Below, piece by piece: positions 22,567-33,286 of a stretch of 64,000 nucleotides of DNA; the first letter of the stretch is position 1; every line of letters begins with the position of its first letter. A program made the translations under genes and the position numbers. The stretch lies in assembly GCA_001599935.1 (NCBI GenBank), contig BCIJ01000018.1, positions 217,590 through 281,589 of the forward strand, given 5' to 3'. This DNA is from Holtermannia corniformis. Its lineage: Eukaryota; Basidiomycota; Tremellomycetes; Holtermanniales. The notes beneath the pieces were generated by a model that was given only the letters and a program-made list of their open reading frames with translations, searched no databases and was not told the origin of the DNA.

Positions 22567-23034
22567 ATGCGCTTCTCATTCCTCTCCGCCGCTGCCCTTT
22601 CCATCACCCTCTTCCAAACCGTCTCATACGCTTCTCCTATCCCTTCCACTTCCCTCTCCACCTCGGACGCCGCTTCCTTCCAGCCCCTCGATGCCCTCGA
22701 TCTCGACGTCCTCGAGTACGGTCTTGAAGACGACGACCACCAGTCGGTGTTCGTGACACACGGCGCCACCGGCGACATCCTCGACCGCATGCTGGCCATT
22801 GCCGAGGCTCGCGCATCCTCGCTAGATGATGACGATGAAGTCGCCTACCTCCCCCTCTTTGCCACCGCCGTATCCGAGTACGAGGCCGTCGCTGCTGCGT
22901 CCGTTTCAAACTTCTTCACCTCGATTGTCGAACGCTTGACACGCCCTTCTCCCGCTGGTTCGGAGGAGGTCACGACCCTCAAGGCCAAGAGTACCAAGCG
23001 CAAGGCCAGGCGTGTGGGGGGCAGGCACCCTTAA
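22567..23034 (+). CDS. Putative secreted protein, 155 residues, unknown
   Basis: A single-exon gene. The N-terminus MRFSFLSAAALSITLFQTVS is a clear signal peptide, probably cleaved near SYA-SP. The mature part is acidic (LDALDLDVLEYGLEDDDHQ, SSLDDDDEVAYLPLF) with an Ala-rich helix EAVAAASVSNFFTSIVERL, and ends in a very basic segment with KR, RK and RR sites (STKRKARRVGGRHP). No cysteine is seen, so it is not a typical small cysteine-rich effector. The dibasic sites could be cut by a Kex2-type protease, which is inference. ATG context and upstream TATA-like box support expression. Confidence 0.7.
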   Translation: MRFSFLSAAALSITLFQTVSYASPIPSTSLSTSDAASFQPLDALDLDVLEYGLEDDDHQSVFVTHGATGDILDRMLAIAEARASSLDDDDEVAYLPLFATAVSEYEAVAAASVSNFFTSIVERLTRPSPAGSEEVTTLKAKSTKRKARRVGGRHP

Positions 23035-23231
23035 GCAAGTTACAGCGGCGAGTTGATCTCGCCAAGGGGCGTCGCTGGGCGACGGCGCGCGACCGGCAGG
23101 GCCCATCGCGCGGAGGGATAGAGTCCCGGGGATAGTTACGAGCAGGAAACGCATTGTACGAGCATCACGGGCTATGAGTTTAACGCATATAATGCATACC
23201 TTCATTCCTCCATCACGCTGCTGCGACAGTT

Positions 23232-24152
23232 CTACGTCGCTGCCCACTGTTCACACCCTCTAGTGGATGACCTTCCGATCGCCATCTTGATTTGCCCGTT
23301 GAGCTTGTTCACCTCGCCGCGCAAGCTACCTATGGCCTGCCGCGCCTCCTGGTCGGCCTCGAGCAGCAACCGCCAGACTCTAGCGAGTTCTGACGAAGCC
23401 GGCGTTTCAACCTCGATTTGAGCTCGGAAACGTCCGGACGGTGGCGCGCGCAACAGGCCCGGGATGGGCCTGAGAACGGTCGGCTCCACCTGCGGCTCGA
23501 CCGGTGGGCTCAATGGTCGACCTGTCTGAGCGGCTGCTGAATACTGACGTCGTTTCGGCGTCGCTGGTGCCGCGGTCCGACCCGTAGGCTGGTGCTGTGG
23601 TATGGCAAGGAAGGCGTTCGATGAGGTGTTCCCCCCGTGTTCACCGCACATGCGCAAACGAGGTACTGGCGGTACCGGGGGGCGCGGTAGCATGATTTGC
23701 GTAGACTGGAGGAGCGGCGACGCTCCCGTCATAGTGATGGTACGAGCGCGACCCCGAGTAAGAGTTGTCGCCACGCCTGTACCGACCCACACTTCCTTCT
23801 CCTCTCTGACATCCGCTCCGCAGTCAGCAGCGTCATCGGCTGCGTCCGAGAGGCTACTCGCGAAGCTCCCCAGACTTATGGCGGAAAATGCGACAGGGAA
23901 GGGTAGGGGTGCTGTAGCGTTTGGTGTGGTACAGTGCGCTGGCTTGCGTCCAGCGCTTACTTGCGATGCGCTGCTGGTGCTCTTTGCATTCGGCATGGAT
24001 AGGGCAAAGATTGAAGCGCCAAGGTTCTTAGAATCGACCATTGCGCTGGTAGCCCCAACTTGTCGGCTCAAGGCATCAAGCGGGGATAGCCTGGGCAGCC
24101 GGGATGGGAGCTTTGTGGGGAGCGGCCCAGGAGAGGCGGTAGTGGCAAGCAT
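23232..24152 (-). CDS. Hypothetical Pro/Ser-rich protein with C-terminal coiled coil
   Basis: An uninterrupted frame of 306 codons from the ATG at 24152 (MLATTASPGPLPTKLPSRL). The open frame extends upstream to 24260 but has no ATG there. Most of the protein is low-complexity Pro/Ala/Ser. The last 70 residues are better ordered: FRAQIEVETPASSELARVWR, LLLEADQEARQAIGSLRGE and VNKLNGQIKMAIG, a short coiled-coil-like helix. It lies only 98 bp downstream of glutamate-cysteine ligase on the same strand. I do not recognise it; a chance open frame is possible in this GC-rich DNA. Confidence 0.45.
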   Translation of the reverse strand: MLATTASPGPLPTKLPSRLPRLSPLDALSRQVGATSAMVDSKNLGASIFALSMPNAKSTSSASQVSAGRKPAHCTTPNATAPLPFPVAFSAISLGSFASSLSDAADDAADCGADVREEKEVWVGTGVATTLTRGRARTITMTGASPLLQSTQIMLPRPPVPPVPRLRMCGEHGGNTSSNAFLAIPQHQPTGRTAAPATPKRRQYSAAAQTGRPLSPPVEPQVEPTVLRPIPGLLRAPPSGRFRAQIEVETPASSELARVWRLLLEADQEARQAIGSLRGEVNKLNGQIKMAIGRSSTRGCEQWAAT

Positions 24153-24250
24153 GTCCTTGGGGAGATGCTCGGTAATGTTATTATGTCGAGTAATGGGACC
24201 CAAAACAACTGCAGATGCATCTATGACCCAACGGCCAGCCCAAACAGAAA

Positions 24251-26910
24251 TCACAAACAACCAGTCGGACCCGAACCGACGTAGTCTGGGCCAAGCAGGT
24301 CCGGTGCCGCCCTGACTCCCCGTTCACTAGATCAAATCAGTGACAGCTCCTTCCCGCCCTGGCGCAGACTTACATTTCGTCCACAGCCTTGATCAAATCG
24401 TAGTTGATCTCCTCGCTTACAACCGAGTCCTGCTTGTATGCAGGGTGTGATGTGATGAAGTCCCGAATCCAGTTAGCCGGTGTAATCAACTCGCCTAGCG
24501 AATATCAGTAACCGCGTCGCTCACAGTGGGGACACACACCTTTTGCGCGTCGCTTGATTAGGTTCAGATATTTCCGTAGCTCGCACTTTGTTGCCACGTC
24601 CATGTTGAGCGAGTTGAGGTACAGGTTGACAACGCCGAGCAACCCTGGGAATGACTCGTCCTGTAGCGATCAGCCGACGATCGCACGACGTTGCGTGACC
24701 TACCTTGCCGTTGATGATCTCATCAATCGTCATCTCATCTATCTCGGGCACTTGCTCATCCTCCAGTTCTTCGGGTGTCGGGCACCGCGCGCTGGGCGGT
24801 CGGCTCTCTGGTGGTGTCGGTGGGCCGTGAGGTGACGGCACCCGGGTTGCGGGAACGCTCGCCCACTCGTCCCGCACAGGCGCTTTACCCTTTGGAAACA
24901 CGCGTCGTCGGAACGCATAAATCCCTCGGCGGGCGGCATCTCGCTCCTGTGCAGTCTGCATGTTCTTGTCAACCTGTCGTATATCAGCGACATCCCGGGC
25001 GCCTGTACATCACACGTACCTGCGAGATCGGCTGGTAAAAGTTGAGATCAAAACTCAAGATCGCGCGCGTCAAGAGCACGATGAAGACGGAGAACGCGGC
25101 GTTCTCAAAGTCGGTCATCTGCACCTCCATGCTGCGAAACTCGACGCGCCAGCCGATAGGCGAGTTGACGGGTGGCGGCTTGAACCGGATCGTCTGCCAG
25201 TTTGTCGACTGGATGTTTTCAAAGTGGTCCATGGACAGCTCGTCGTCCTGGTCGATCGTCTCGGCGAATTGCACGAGTGGGTCCCGGATAAACAAGTGGC
25301 CAATGTGCTTTGCGAGCTTGCTGGGCACGCCTGGTGAGATGTCAGCGCTGTGTACGGAGCTCCAGTCGTCGCAACGCACCATGCGCCGCGACTCGCTTCT
25401 GAACCGGCTCGTTGATTGGCAACTCGATATCGGCATACTCGTCCTTGTTCCGCTCGTCTTCTGAGATATAGCAGCTGACAGAGTCATAGCGAGACTTTGG
25501 GATCCGGTATTTATCGTTCTTGAGCGGCTGCGAGACATCAGCATTGGCCGATTGATGAGGTTTGCAATGACCTTGAGCCCTCGCTCTTCTTCCGTCCGAT
25601 CGTCGACACTGGCTGCAATCACATTCCATCGCGCATCGACATCGGCCAGACGACCCTTGAACGCCGGGCTGGCGGCCGACAACGCCAGCTGATAACGGTC
25701 AGTACCGGGTCAGACCTCGCGTACCAAGTAACACACCATGATAGGTGCGATCGGCACCAACGCATCATATACCCGAGTTGCTTCGGCAACATTGTACGCC
25801 TGGAACGTGATCTGCAAACAGCAGTTGCCCATACCAAACGCCATGGCGTCCATGCGGATATCGGGCGTGTCCTCATCTGGTTTGGCAGGGTCTGCACGTA
25901 TTAAATGCTGTTTGGACACCAGCGTAGCAACTCACTGACTACGCCGTTGGACAGCGCGCACTTGCCATATCGCTCGGGAACCTCGGTATTCTTGTCAATG
26001 AAGAGCGGGACGCGGATATCGACCTTTGAGCCACGGCGTTGTCGGATATTGGCAGTGAGGGTACTGTGATCGGGTGTTAGCACTCTGACGGGATGTGCGA
26101 TTCGCTCGTGTACGCACGGGAAGCGGGCGTGTGGATTGGTGATCTGCTCGCCGACATACAAGCTTCTGCTTGAGCTCTTCTCCGGATCCGGATATGTTGG
26201 CGGGTCAGTGAACGGTGTGTCTGTGACGCCGAGTCGGGGGAAGACGGTGAGGGTGACAGGAAGCTCCGAGTCGGGCAGGTAGGAGCGGATGATTTGCCGT
26301 CTGTGGTAGTCAGCAGTAGCTTGGCGAGCGTGCGGTTGATGACAAACCTGAAGCGCATGTCTCCCTCGACACGAACGAGATCCTTGACATTACCGGTGAA
26401 AGGTGCGCCGGGGGTCGACTCGAGCATGTAGCGTCCGTATTCTGGATGGAAAGTGGGGATTGTCGAGCTGCACAAGGGTTGATGAGCTCGGTGACCCGTA
26501 TGCCACTCGGGTGACTGACGAGCAGCTAGGCTGGTACTTTTCAAGCTTGTGATCAAGCGTCACCGCTTGCAGCTTGTTGAGGATCTCGGTTTGACGGAGC
26601 GAAAGGTGGGCGGTGCCCGTCGTAGCAGTGCCATTTAGCTGAGCATCCCCCGACGAAAGCGAGTGTGGTGTACCAGGTTGAGGGTGTGTCATCGAGACCA
26701 TCAAGTATTCGATCTGTCATGGCCATCAGTGGTGTTGTGCACGCACAGCTCCAAACACACCTCGTCGCCCCATAGCAGCGGTTCGCCCTCGCGGTCGCTC
26801 CACCTATCCCATGTATGCAAGAACTGCGCGATACCATGCTCCCTAATATGCTCTGCTAGTGGCTTTGTCTCTGGCCAGTCGAGCGGCGTTCCCAGCGCAA
26901 GAAGACCCAT
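24251..26910 (-). CDS. GSH1: Glutamate-cysteine ligase catalytic subunit
   Basis: Rate-limiting enzyme of glutathione synthesis: ATP-dependent joining of L-glutamate to L-cysteine, cytosolic. Start is the ATG at 26910, [20 protein letters not shown]; further upstream the frame has no ATG. Signatures in order are [79 protein letters not shown] and [19 protein letters not shown]. The C-terminus reads [20 protein letters not shown], then after the last intron [17 protein letters not shown], with the stop at 24251-24253. About ten short introns are present. The 847 bp upstream holds no other supported gene. Confidence 0.95.
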
Positions 26911-27757
26911 ATCGGCAAATGGGACCAAACAAAGGAAAAAACTTGGCCAAGTCTTTTTAGACCAGTCGATTCGCCTGGCGAGATGATGTCAAGGGCGCGG
27001 TCTACGAAAACCTTTCCCGTCGGTCTGGAACGCCTCTGTGCTGGTTGGTACCCTGCACAGTTACCCGGCCGGTCCAGTCTCGGTTCTTATGCGCCGTGCT
27101 TCAGGGTCGCCAGTGGCGTGCTCGAGCGCGATCGCTGTCGATCCTGTCGCCCGGCGGTACCAGGAGGGATAGCTGAGGCCCGAGGGTGATCTCTGATGAG
27201 ATGCAGACTTCGGCCAGGGTTTCGGACGCGGTTGAGTTGGCTGCCAATGTCCTTTGTCCTGAGCGATGGCGCAATAGACGTGGTGGAGTTGTAATTCCGC
27301 CACTGGTGACCTGATAGCTCGAGTTGACTGTGGAGCTATGGTCAAGATGAGTGAGTCGAGCCTGATGATGGGGTCCGATGTTTCGACTGGCGTCGTACCC
27401 GGATCCGCTGGTGGTGCGTTACCAAAACTCGACTTATTCAGCAGAAAGCACTCAGGCACGGCCGCTCGCTCGTTCCGCCTCCACCCCCGTCGACTCTGCG
27501 GCAGCGCGAGTTGGCCAGCGCCTACGGAAAGCGATAGCACTAGTGCACTGCTGATTGGTTATTGCTGACAGATCAGACTGCGAGACGTCCGGGATGGTGC
27601 CCAAGCAGGGTGCAGGCAAACCCAGATTCGGGTCGCGGATCAAGCCGTATCGTCAATCGACGTGCGGCATCTCAAACCGGCTGACGGGCAACGGACCCGG
27701 CAGCGGCAGCGAACGGTGGATGTTGACATTGCTGACGCTGCTGCTGGCTGACTGGCT
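26911..27757 (-). promoter_or_regulatory. Upstream region of glutamate-cysteine ligase; no gene seen
   Basis: 847 bp between the GSH1 start and the end of the alpha/beta-hydrolase gene. Open frames here lack ATG-led, intron-consistent products. ATTGG (inverted CCAAT) occurs near 27555. No Yap1-type TTACTAA site was found close to the start. Confidence 0.4.
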
Positions 27758-29018
27758 CTACCACTCACGCGCCCTCCTGGCACTCGCGATCCCGACCCAG
27801 AACTTGACGCAACGGCTGAGCGCGCCAGGCGCATAGTATGCCCAGTGGCAGCCTTGCTCGATCTCGCACAGCTCGCGCCGGCAGGCATTCGGGATCGAGG
27901 TGAGGAACGCTTCGGCAACGCTGATGGGGTACAGCGAGTCTAGTGTGCCGTGCAGGAGCAGAACGGCGCACTTTACGTTGGCCAGTGTCGTAGGCGGGAT
28001 CGGATCACGCGTCAGCAGTAGCTGAAAGCATTTGGTGAGGGCAATCTGGTGGGTCAGAACACTTTCCGCCAGGACTGACACCCACAGGACTGCTCGGTCG
28101 ATACAGCTTGTCTGCGACACTTAGCTCGGCGGCAACGTCGCTGCACTGGTAACTCACTCCACTGCGAGTACCAGTCATCTATGATGGTTCAGCTCAATCC
28201 GCATCAACAAGCAATCGACCGACCTCGCTTGGCGCGTGGAACGACATCCAGCCCGTCATTCAGCAGCGCGTGCAAAAACCCGTCCATGACTTCGCGAGGC
28301 ATCACCGTCCGGTCGTGTTCGTCTCCTTCCAGTGCGGCGCGGTACATTGCGCGAAACTCGGCGCGATGGGCCTCGTTCTGGTCCATTGTCAGCCCATTTA
28401 AGCATACTCGAGCGGCGAGACTCGGACACAAGGTGACCAGCACGATACACACCTCTTGCGGCTCCACCACGCCAGTATAGACCAGGCTATCGACCTATAG
28501 CTTGTCAGTGCACAACATGTGATATCTTCCCGGACCTACCATCTCGGGCCACTTGGCTGCCATCAAGCACCCCACCAAACCCAGATGCGAGATGCCCAGG
28601 ACACTCACGTGCTCGATCCCAAGCAGAATCAGTGCACGGATCAGCAGCTCGGCCGTCTCGTCCACAGGATAGCTGATGGCGTTCGCAAACTCGGGCGACG
28701 TGGCAGTCTCGCCATGGTGGGGGAGATCAAACGCGATCTGCCATGTATATCAGTCGGGCCCGAGGATTCTGCACGGACACGAACGAGGTTGACAATCGCC
28801 GTAATCCTTGAATCTTCGAATGCGTTGTCGAAAAACGAGACGGACACTGCGAGGTCGTCAGAACGGCATTCAACGTTTCCATTCGCTTGCCACGAGTGCA
28901 ACGCACTGAACACAGGGTGGATCAACAGCACGCACGGTTTGTGCGGATCCGGCTTTGCGCTCTTGAACGACGTTCGGTAATGCAGCTTGGCGTCATGCTC
29001 GACCGTGACATACGGCAT
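27758..29018 (-). CDS. Alpha/beta hydrolase fold protein
   Basis: Start is the ATG at 29018 (MPYVTVEHDAKLHYRTSF). The fold is shown by KPCVLLIHPVFSALHSW (first strand and oxyanion region), LILLGIEHVSVLGISHLGLV (nucleophile elbow, Ser in GIS) and VKCAVLLLHGTLDSLYPISV (acid strand, Asp in TLDS). A late histidine in EIEQGCHWAYYAPGAL completes the expected Ser-Asp-His triad. The end is CVKFWVGIASARRAREW at 27758. Several short introns are present. Substrate is unknown; fungal relatives are usually annotated only as alpha/beta hydrolases. The elbow GISHLG departs slightly from GxSxG. Confidence 0.8.
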
Positions 29019-29872
29019 CTTGCTTGGCCTTGTCGACGTTCGTGTGTGTCGTTCTCTCACGGCTATTCAGCAGCTCCTTCACACTATGTACCACCGTCTT
29101 CAGACTACCAGCCCCCTCACGCTCTGCACGACCCTGATCACCGGCGCTTAGCGTCCTTGCTCACTCGTGAGGATTCAGCACCGACGCACAGGCCGGTTGC
29201 GGCCTGAGAGGGGCCTGAAACGCAAACGCTGCGAAAGGCTTGATCCGTTGGCGTTGGCCCGCGTGTGCACCCTCAGTGAGCATCCTTTGGCCCATCGTGG
29301 CAAGTCGAAGCGGCCAAGGACTGCCTTGGTGGTGCTGGAACGGTAGCTTTGACTCATGGCGGCGGCACCGGTCAGCCCGAGCTGAGTTGGGACCGCGCTG
29401 GACAACCATGCGGCCGATGGACCTCGCCAACGTCGGCGGTTGTTGATCGAGATGAAAGCTTCAATATACCCTGACCTGCTTGTGTTGTTTGTTGCATCGA
29501 AGACCCTTGAAAAAGTTGAAACGCCTCTGCAAGGCGGCAGATCCGCCGTGAACAATCCGTCAGCGGATCGCATCGGTTCGCGCTGCGACGCCCGCAGAGA
29601 CTTTTTCAGTTCGCCGTGAGCCTGATTCTCTGTGCACGGGCTATACGAGTCGCGCAATGACAGTACAAGCAGTCAGTCACGGCCCTGGGCAATGTTAGCT
29701 CGATGATATCGGCATTGCCAAAGCGATGTGACGAGAGGCTGCGACCTCATCACAACTTGGGACGATCACAGCGATTCGATATAAATGAGACTGAATGGAC
29801 GCGCTTCTTCGAAATCAAGTTGGCACTAGATGCCATAGTACGACTACCAACTACCGACACGCCCGTCTCCAT
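29019..29872 (+). other. Intergenic stretch, no gene supported
   Basis: 854 bp between the WSC-protein stop and the hydrolase start. The longest open frame (29175-29657, minus) begins at a TTG and looks like random basic/Ser-rich sequence. I see nothing diagnostic beyond probable hydrolase promoter and WSC terminator sequence. Confidence 0.4.
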
Positions 29873-31785
29873 CAAAGTGTGAGGATCGACAAGAGCGAGG
29901 TCGAGATGGAGAGCACGTTGGGGCCCCCACAGTTCTGAGCGAGGTCGGCCGAGCTAAACATGATCAGCGCGAATACTGCCTGCCGCTTTCGAAACTCACC
30001 ATGGCATGAAGACGGCCGACGAGTCGACAGCGACACCACCGCCGTTCGAGAACGCGTTCCCGCAATAGCACTCGGCCGAGTACTCGGTTCCAGAAACAGT
30101 GTAGCCGAGTGCAGCGCAGGTCGTTGCGCACTTGACGTTGGTGTTGGTCGCGTCCGAGTACGCCTGGTAGGTCAAAGCGCGACCCGAAGTGCCCTCGACA
30201 ACGTCCCCGTACGAGGTCCAGCCGGTGGGTAGGACGACAGTCTTGGCGACAACGTCGGTGTTGACGTAGATGTTGATCGCGTTGGGCCCACCGCAGATCT
30301 CGCTCGAGTCGCCAGCGCAAGGCATCTTGCATTCACCAGAGACCTCAGTGTCCTCGATGTCTTCAAGGGTCCCACAGTAGCACTCCCGAGCGTACTGGAG
30401 ACCGCTAACTTGGAACCCGTAACTCGCACAAAGCGCGGTACACTGTTCGAGAGTCTGGGTGTCGGAAGAAGTCTGGACGCGGGCGAGGAGGCGACCCTCA
30501 ACTTCCTGGACACACCCGCCTGCCGTGTAGCCGGTCGAGAGAGTGACGGCGGTACTGGTAGCAGCCGAGGACGAAGAGGTAGCAGAGCCGGTAGCGGTGT
30601 TGTTGCCGGCGCCGGTGCCAGGGGTACCAGTGACGATACCATCGGACGCAGTCGAGGCAGCAGTGGTGGTAGAGTTGCCCGAGCCCGAGGCGCCAGTGCC
30701 AGTAGTGGCATCAGCAGCGACCGTGGTGGTTGCAACGGCTGTCGAGGACGACGAAGCGGCAGCAGACGAGGCAGATGACGATGCAGCTGCGGCAGCCGAT
30801 GACGACGAGGACGAGGACGACGCAGCGGCCGAGGAGGCGACGGCGGTCGAAGCGGGGCTGATCGAAGCAGACGCAGAGGCCTTGGCAGCCGAGCTCGAAG
30901 CGGCAGCGGCCGAAGACGAGGCCGACGAGGAAGCAGCGCTGGACGCTACCGACTTGGACGCCGATGCGCTAGAGGCAGCAGCTGTCGAGGTAGGGCCGGC
31001 AGCAGCGACTGAAGACTTGGTCGAGCTGGCAGCAACGCTCGAAGCGCTCGACTTGGCGCCGGCAGCGGCGCTAGAGGCAGCAGCACTCGACTTGGCGCTG
31101 GACGACGCGGCAGCAGTGGTCGTGATCTTGGCGGAAGACGCAGAGACCGAAGCCGTGGCAGCTGAGACTCTAGTCAGTCCTACTCTTTCCTGACCGTCGA
31201 GCGACACTCACTAGCCTTGGCCCACGGGTTGCCACAGCCGCCACCGACCTTGTAGGTCGACTTGGCGTGGGCGACGGCCATAGTGTGGGTGCCGTACTGC
31301 GAGACGAGGGCGGAGACCTGTTGCCAGTTGTAGCCCGAAGGCGGGTTGACGCCGTAGTTGTCAAGATACCAGGCCTTGACGTAAGCAAGGGTGTAACCCT
31401 GCCACGACCACCCGGAAGACCAAGGCGACCAGTCGAAAGACTTGCACGCGGCCCACTTGGCTTCGACGGCGGCCGCGTCAGTGGTGACGGCTGCGGCTGA
31501 AGCCGACGAAGTCGACGTAGCCTTGACGGCCGAGGCGCTCGAGATGGCGGCGGACGAGACGACTGCTGAAGTCTTGACGCTTGAGGCAGCGGCAGACGAG
31601 ACGACGCTGGTCGATGAAGCCTTGGCAGAGCTGACGACCGCCGCCGAGGTGGTGACGGTCGAGCCGCAAGAGGTACCAAAGCCCCAGATGCACCAACGCT
31701 TGTCGTTTTGCGGCGCGTCGGCAACAGGAGCTGCCGAGGCCGTAGCGAGGACGGAGAGGATGAGGAGGGCTGAAGAAGAGCGCAT
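29873..31785 (-). CDS. WSC-domain secreted/cell-wall protein with Ser/Ala-rich stalk
   Basis: The ATG at 31785 opens a signal peptide, MRSSSALLILSVLATASAAP, followed by APQNDKRWCIWGFGTSCG. A Ser/Ala tract leads to an unrecognised domain, AKWAACKSFDWSPWSSGW, YTLAYVKAWYLDNYGVNPP, YGTHTMAVAHAKSTYKVGGG. After an intron near 31165-31213 a roughly 200-residue Ser/Ala/Thr stalk follows, probably O-mannosylated. Two WSC domains close the protein: CVQEVEGRLL...ARECYCGTLEDIED...CAGDSSEICGGPN, then ALTYQAYSDA...AECYCGNAFSNGGG...MPCSADLAQNCGGPN. A last intron is required to finish WSC 2. The tail LSISTSLLSILTL is mildly hydrophobic and might be a weak GPI signal; no clear transmembrane helix exists. A wall or carbohydrate-binding role is inferred from the WSC family. 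Confidence 0.85.
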
Positions 31786-33286
31786 GACGGAGAGGAGATG
31801 AGCGCTAGGGAGGGAGGAGGAGAGAGTGGTGGGTTTAGGACGAAGATGAGCAAAGGTTGTAGTTGCTAGGGAATCGGTGTCAAGGATGGAAGGGAAGAAC
31901 CGCACATTGGGCTGGCTTTATGCGCACTGGCGCGGGCTCCTGCCGATTGCGCCGGTCGTCCCCAAGTCGTTGGGCCAGAGCGCTGGCCTTTGGCGACAAT
32001 CGCACACTGCTTCATCAAGGAGGTTGGCGAACGCCAGGTGGTCGAATCCTGGCCTGGCTCCGAGTAGAGTGAGACCGGCGACCGCTAGCGTGCAGACCGA
32101 GCGCTCGTGCAGACTGCCAGCGGTGGCTTCGAGACATTCCAGGAGGTCGAAGGCCAACGCTCGCCAAGTTCGGTGGCTTGAGCCGAGCCGCAGACCGGCT
32201 CACCAGAAGCGGCAGATTCGACCGCCGGATGGGCACCGGAAGAAATGCTGTCCAAGGTTGAGCCGGGCCGCTGATTACGGTCGTTCCTGTACAGGTGAGA
32301 CGACTGCAGCCGGTTGAGCGACTCGCAAGCCAAACAAGCACCGAACAGCGATCAAATGACCACCGTCGCTTATCGCTACTCGAATTTGCGTCAGTGAGAG
32401 CGACGGACGTCAGTAAGTGTGAAGCGGACAATGTCAATACATAGGTCAGCGAGAGCGAGCGAATGCGGCACAACAGCCGCCTGGGAATGTCAGCACAAGC
32501 GAGCCCAAATCGTCTCCCAACCTCGTCCGACCGACACGAGCCTTGGGGCAGCTCGGTTCTGTGCTCCCAGTTGATCCTACCTATAATCTTTATCGCTCAT
32601 CCCAAACAACTGACGGACGGCGGCGATGACGTTGACCTGTTTGAAACACGAGAGCCCCTCACCCCTTCGACCAGCATGACTAGTTACCGCAAACTAATCA
32701 GCTTGGCAGCTCGCTATAGTACGGATCCGATGCCCTGCACAAGCCATAGCTCGAGTCTGACCGCGAAAGGACGCGTCGAGGAGCAGACTATGGACGCGCT
32801 GGTGGTGAACTTTGGGTCGCTTGCGGCCGTGCGTCTGTTGGGTTTGCAGTGTGCGCAGACTCGACGCGGTTCCTGACCGGCCCCTGCACACTGACAGACG
32901 AGTTTGATGTGACACTACTGTGCTGACAGCGCCAGAGTAAGAGCCTGTTGACTACACGGCAGTGCGCAACCATCGAGAAGGCGACAAGCGGTCGTCGGCG
33001 GACCCGCGTGGACCGCTACCACCCCGCTGCTGCTCGCCTGCCCGATCCCACCCTCGTCGCTCGTTACCCCTCGATCTCAAAGCCTGTCCATTCCTTTGCC
33101 CGGCCGTGGGGTGGTACACCAACAGGTGGCCTTCTCACCCTAGTCTCCTCGCCAATCCTCTCACCGACAGTCTCAGGTGACGATCCGAGTACCTTTTGCC
33201 TACGCGTCCCCGCGGCCGAGGGGACCGCATCTCATCGAGCGTACCTGGCGCGTTGACGTCGGTGTCCGAGCGTGTTGCTGTTCAAG
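31786..33286 (+). promoter_or_regulatory. 1.5-kb gene-free divergent intergenic region
   Basis: This is the longest gap in the window, between the WSC-protein start (minus) and the type II membrane protein start (plus). A CATAAAG element on the minus strand near 31918-31924 lies about 135 bp before the WSC ATG. Open frames (for example 32463-32876) show no recognisable protein. No tRNA fold holds up on inspection. Confidence 0.4.

Noticed and set aside
24153..24260. Upstream extension of the hypothetical gene into the end of GSH1
   Set aside because: There is no ATG in this stretch and it would overlap the GSH1 stop; the ATG at 24152 is preferred.
29175..29657. Minus-strand frame of 160 residues
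   Set aside because: It starts with TTG, lacks any motif or intron support, and its amino-acid composition looks random.
30543..31193. Plus-strand frame of 216 Ala/Glu/Val-rich residues inside the WSC gene
   Set aside because: It is the antisense shadow of the Ser/Ala-rich stalk; its composition follows from the repeated codons on the other strand and it has no independent features.
32029..32065. tRNA-like T-arm (CCAGG...GGTCGAATCCTGG)
   Set aside because: The loop has nine bases, TTC is replaced by GTC, and no matching acceptor, D or anticodon arms are found upstream.
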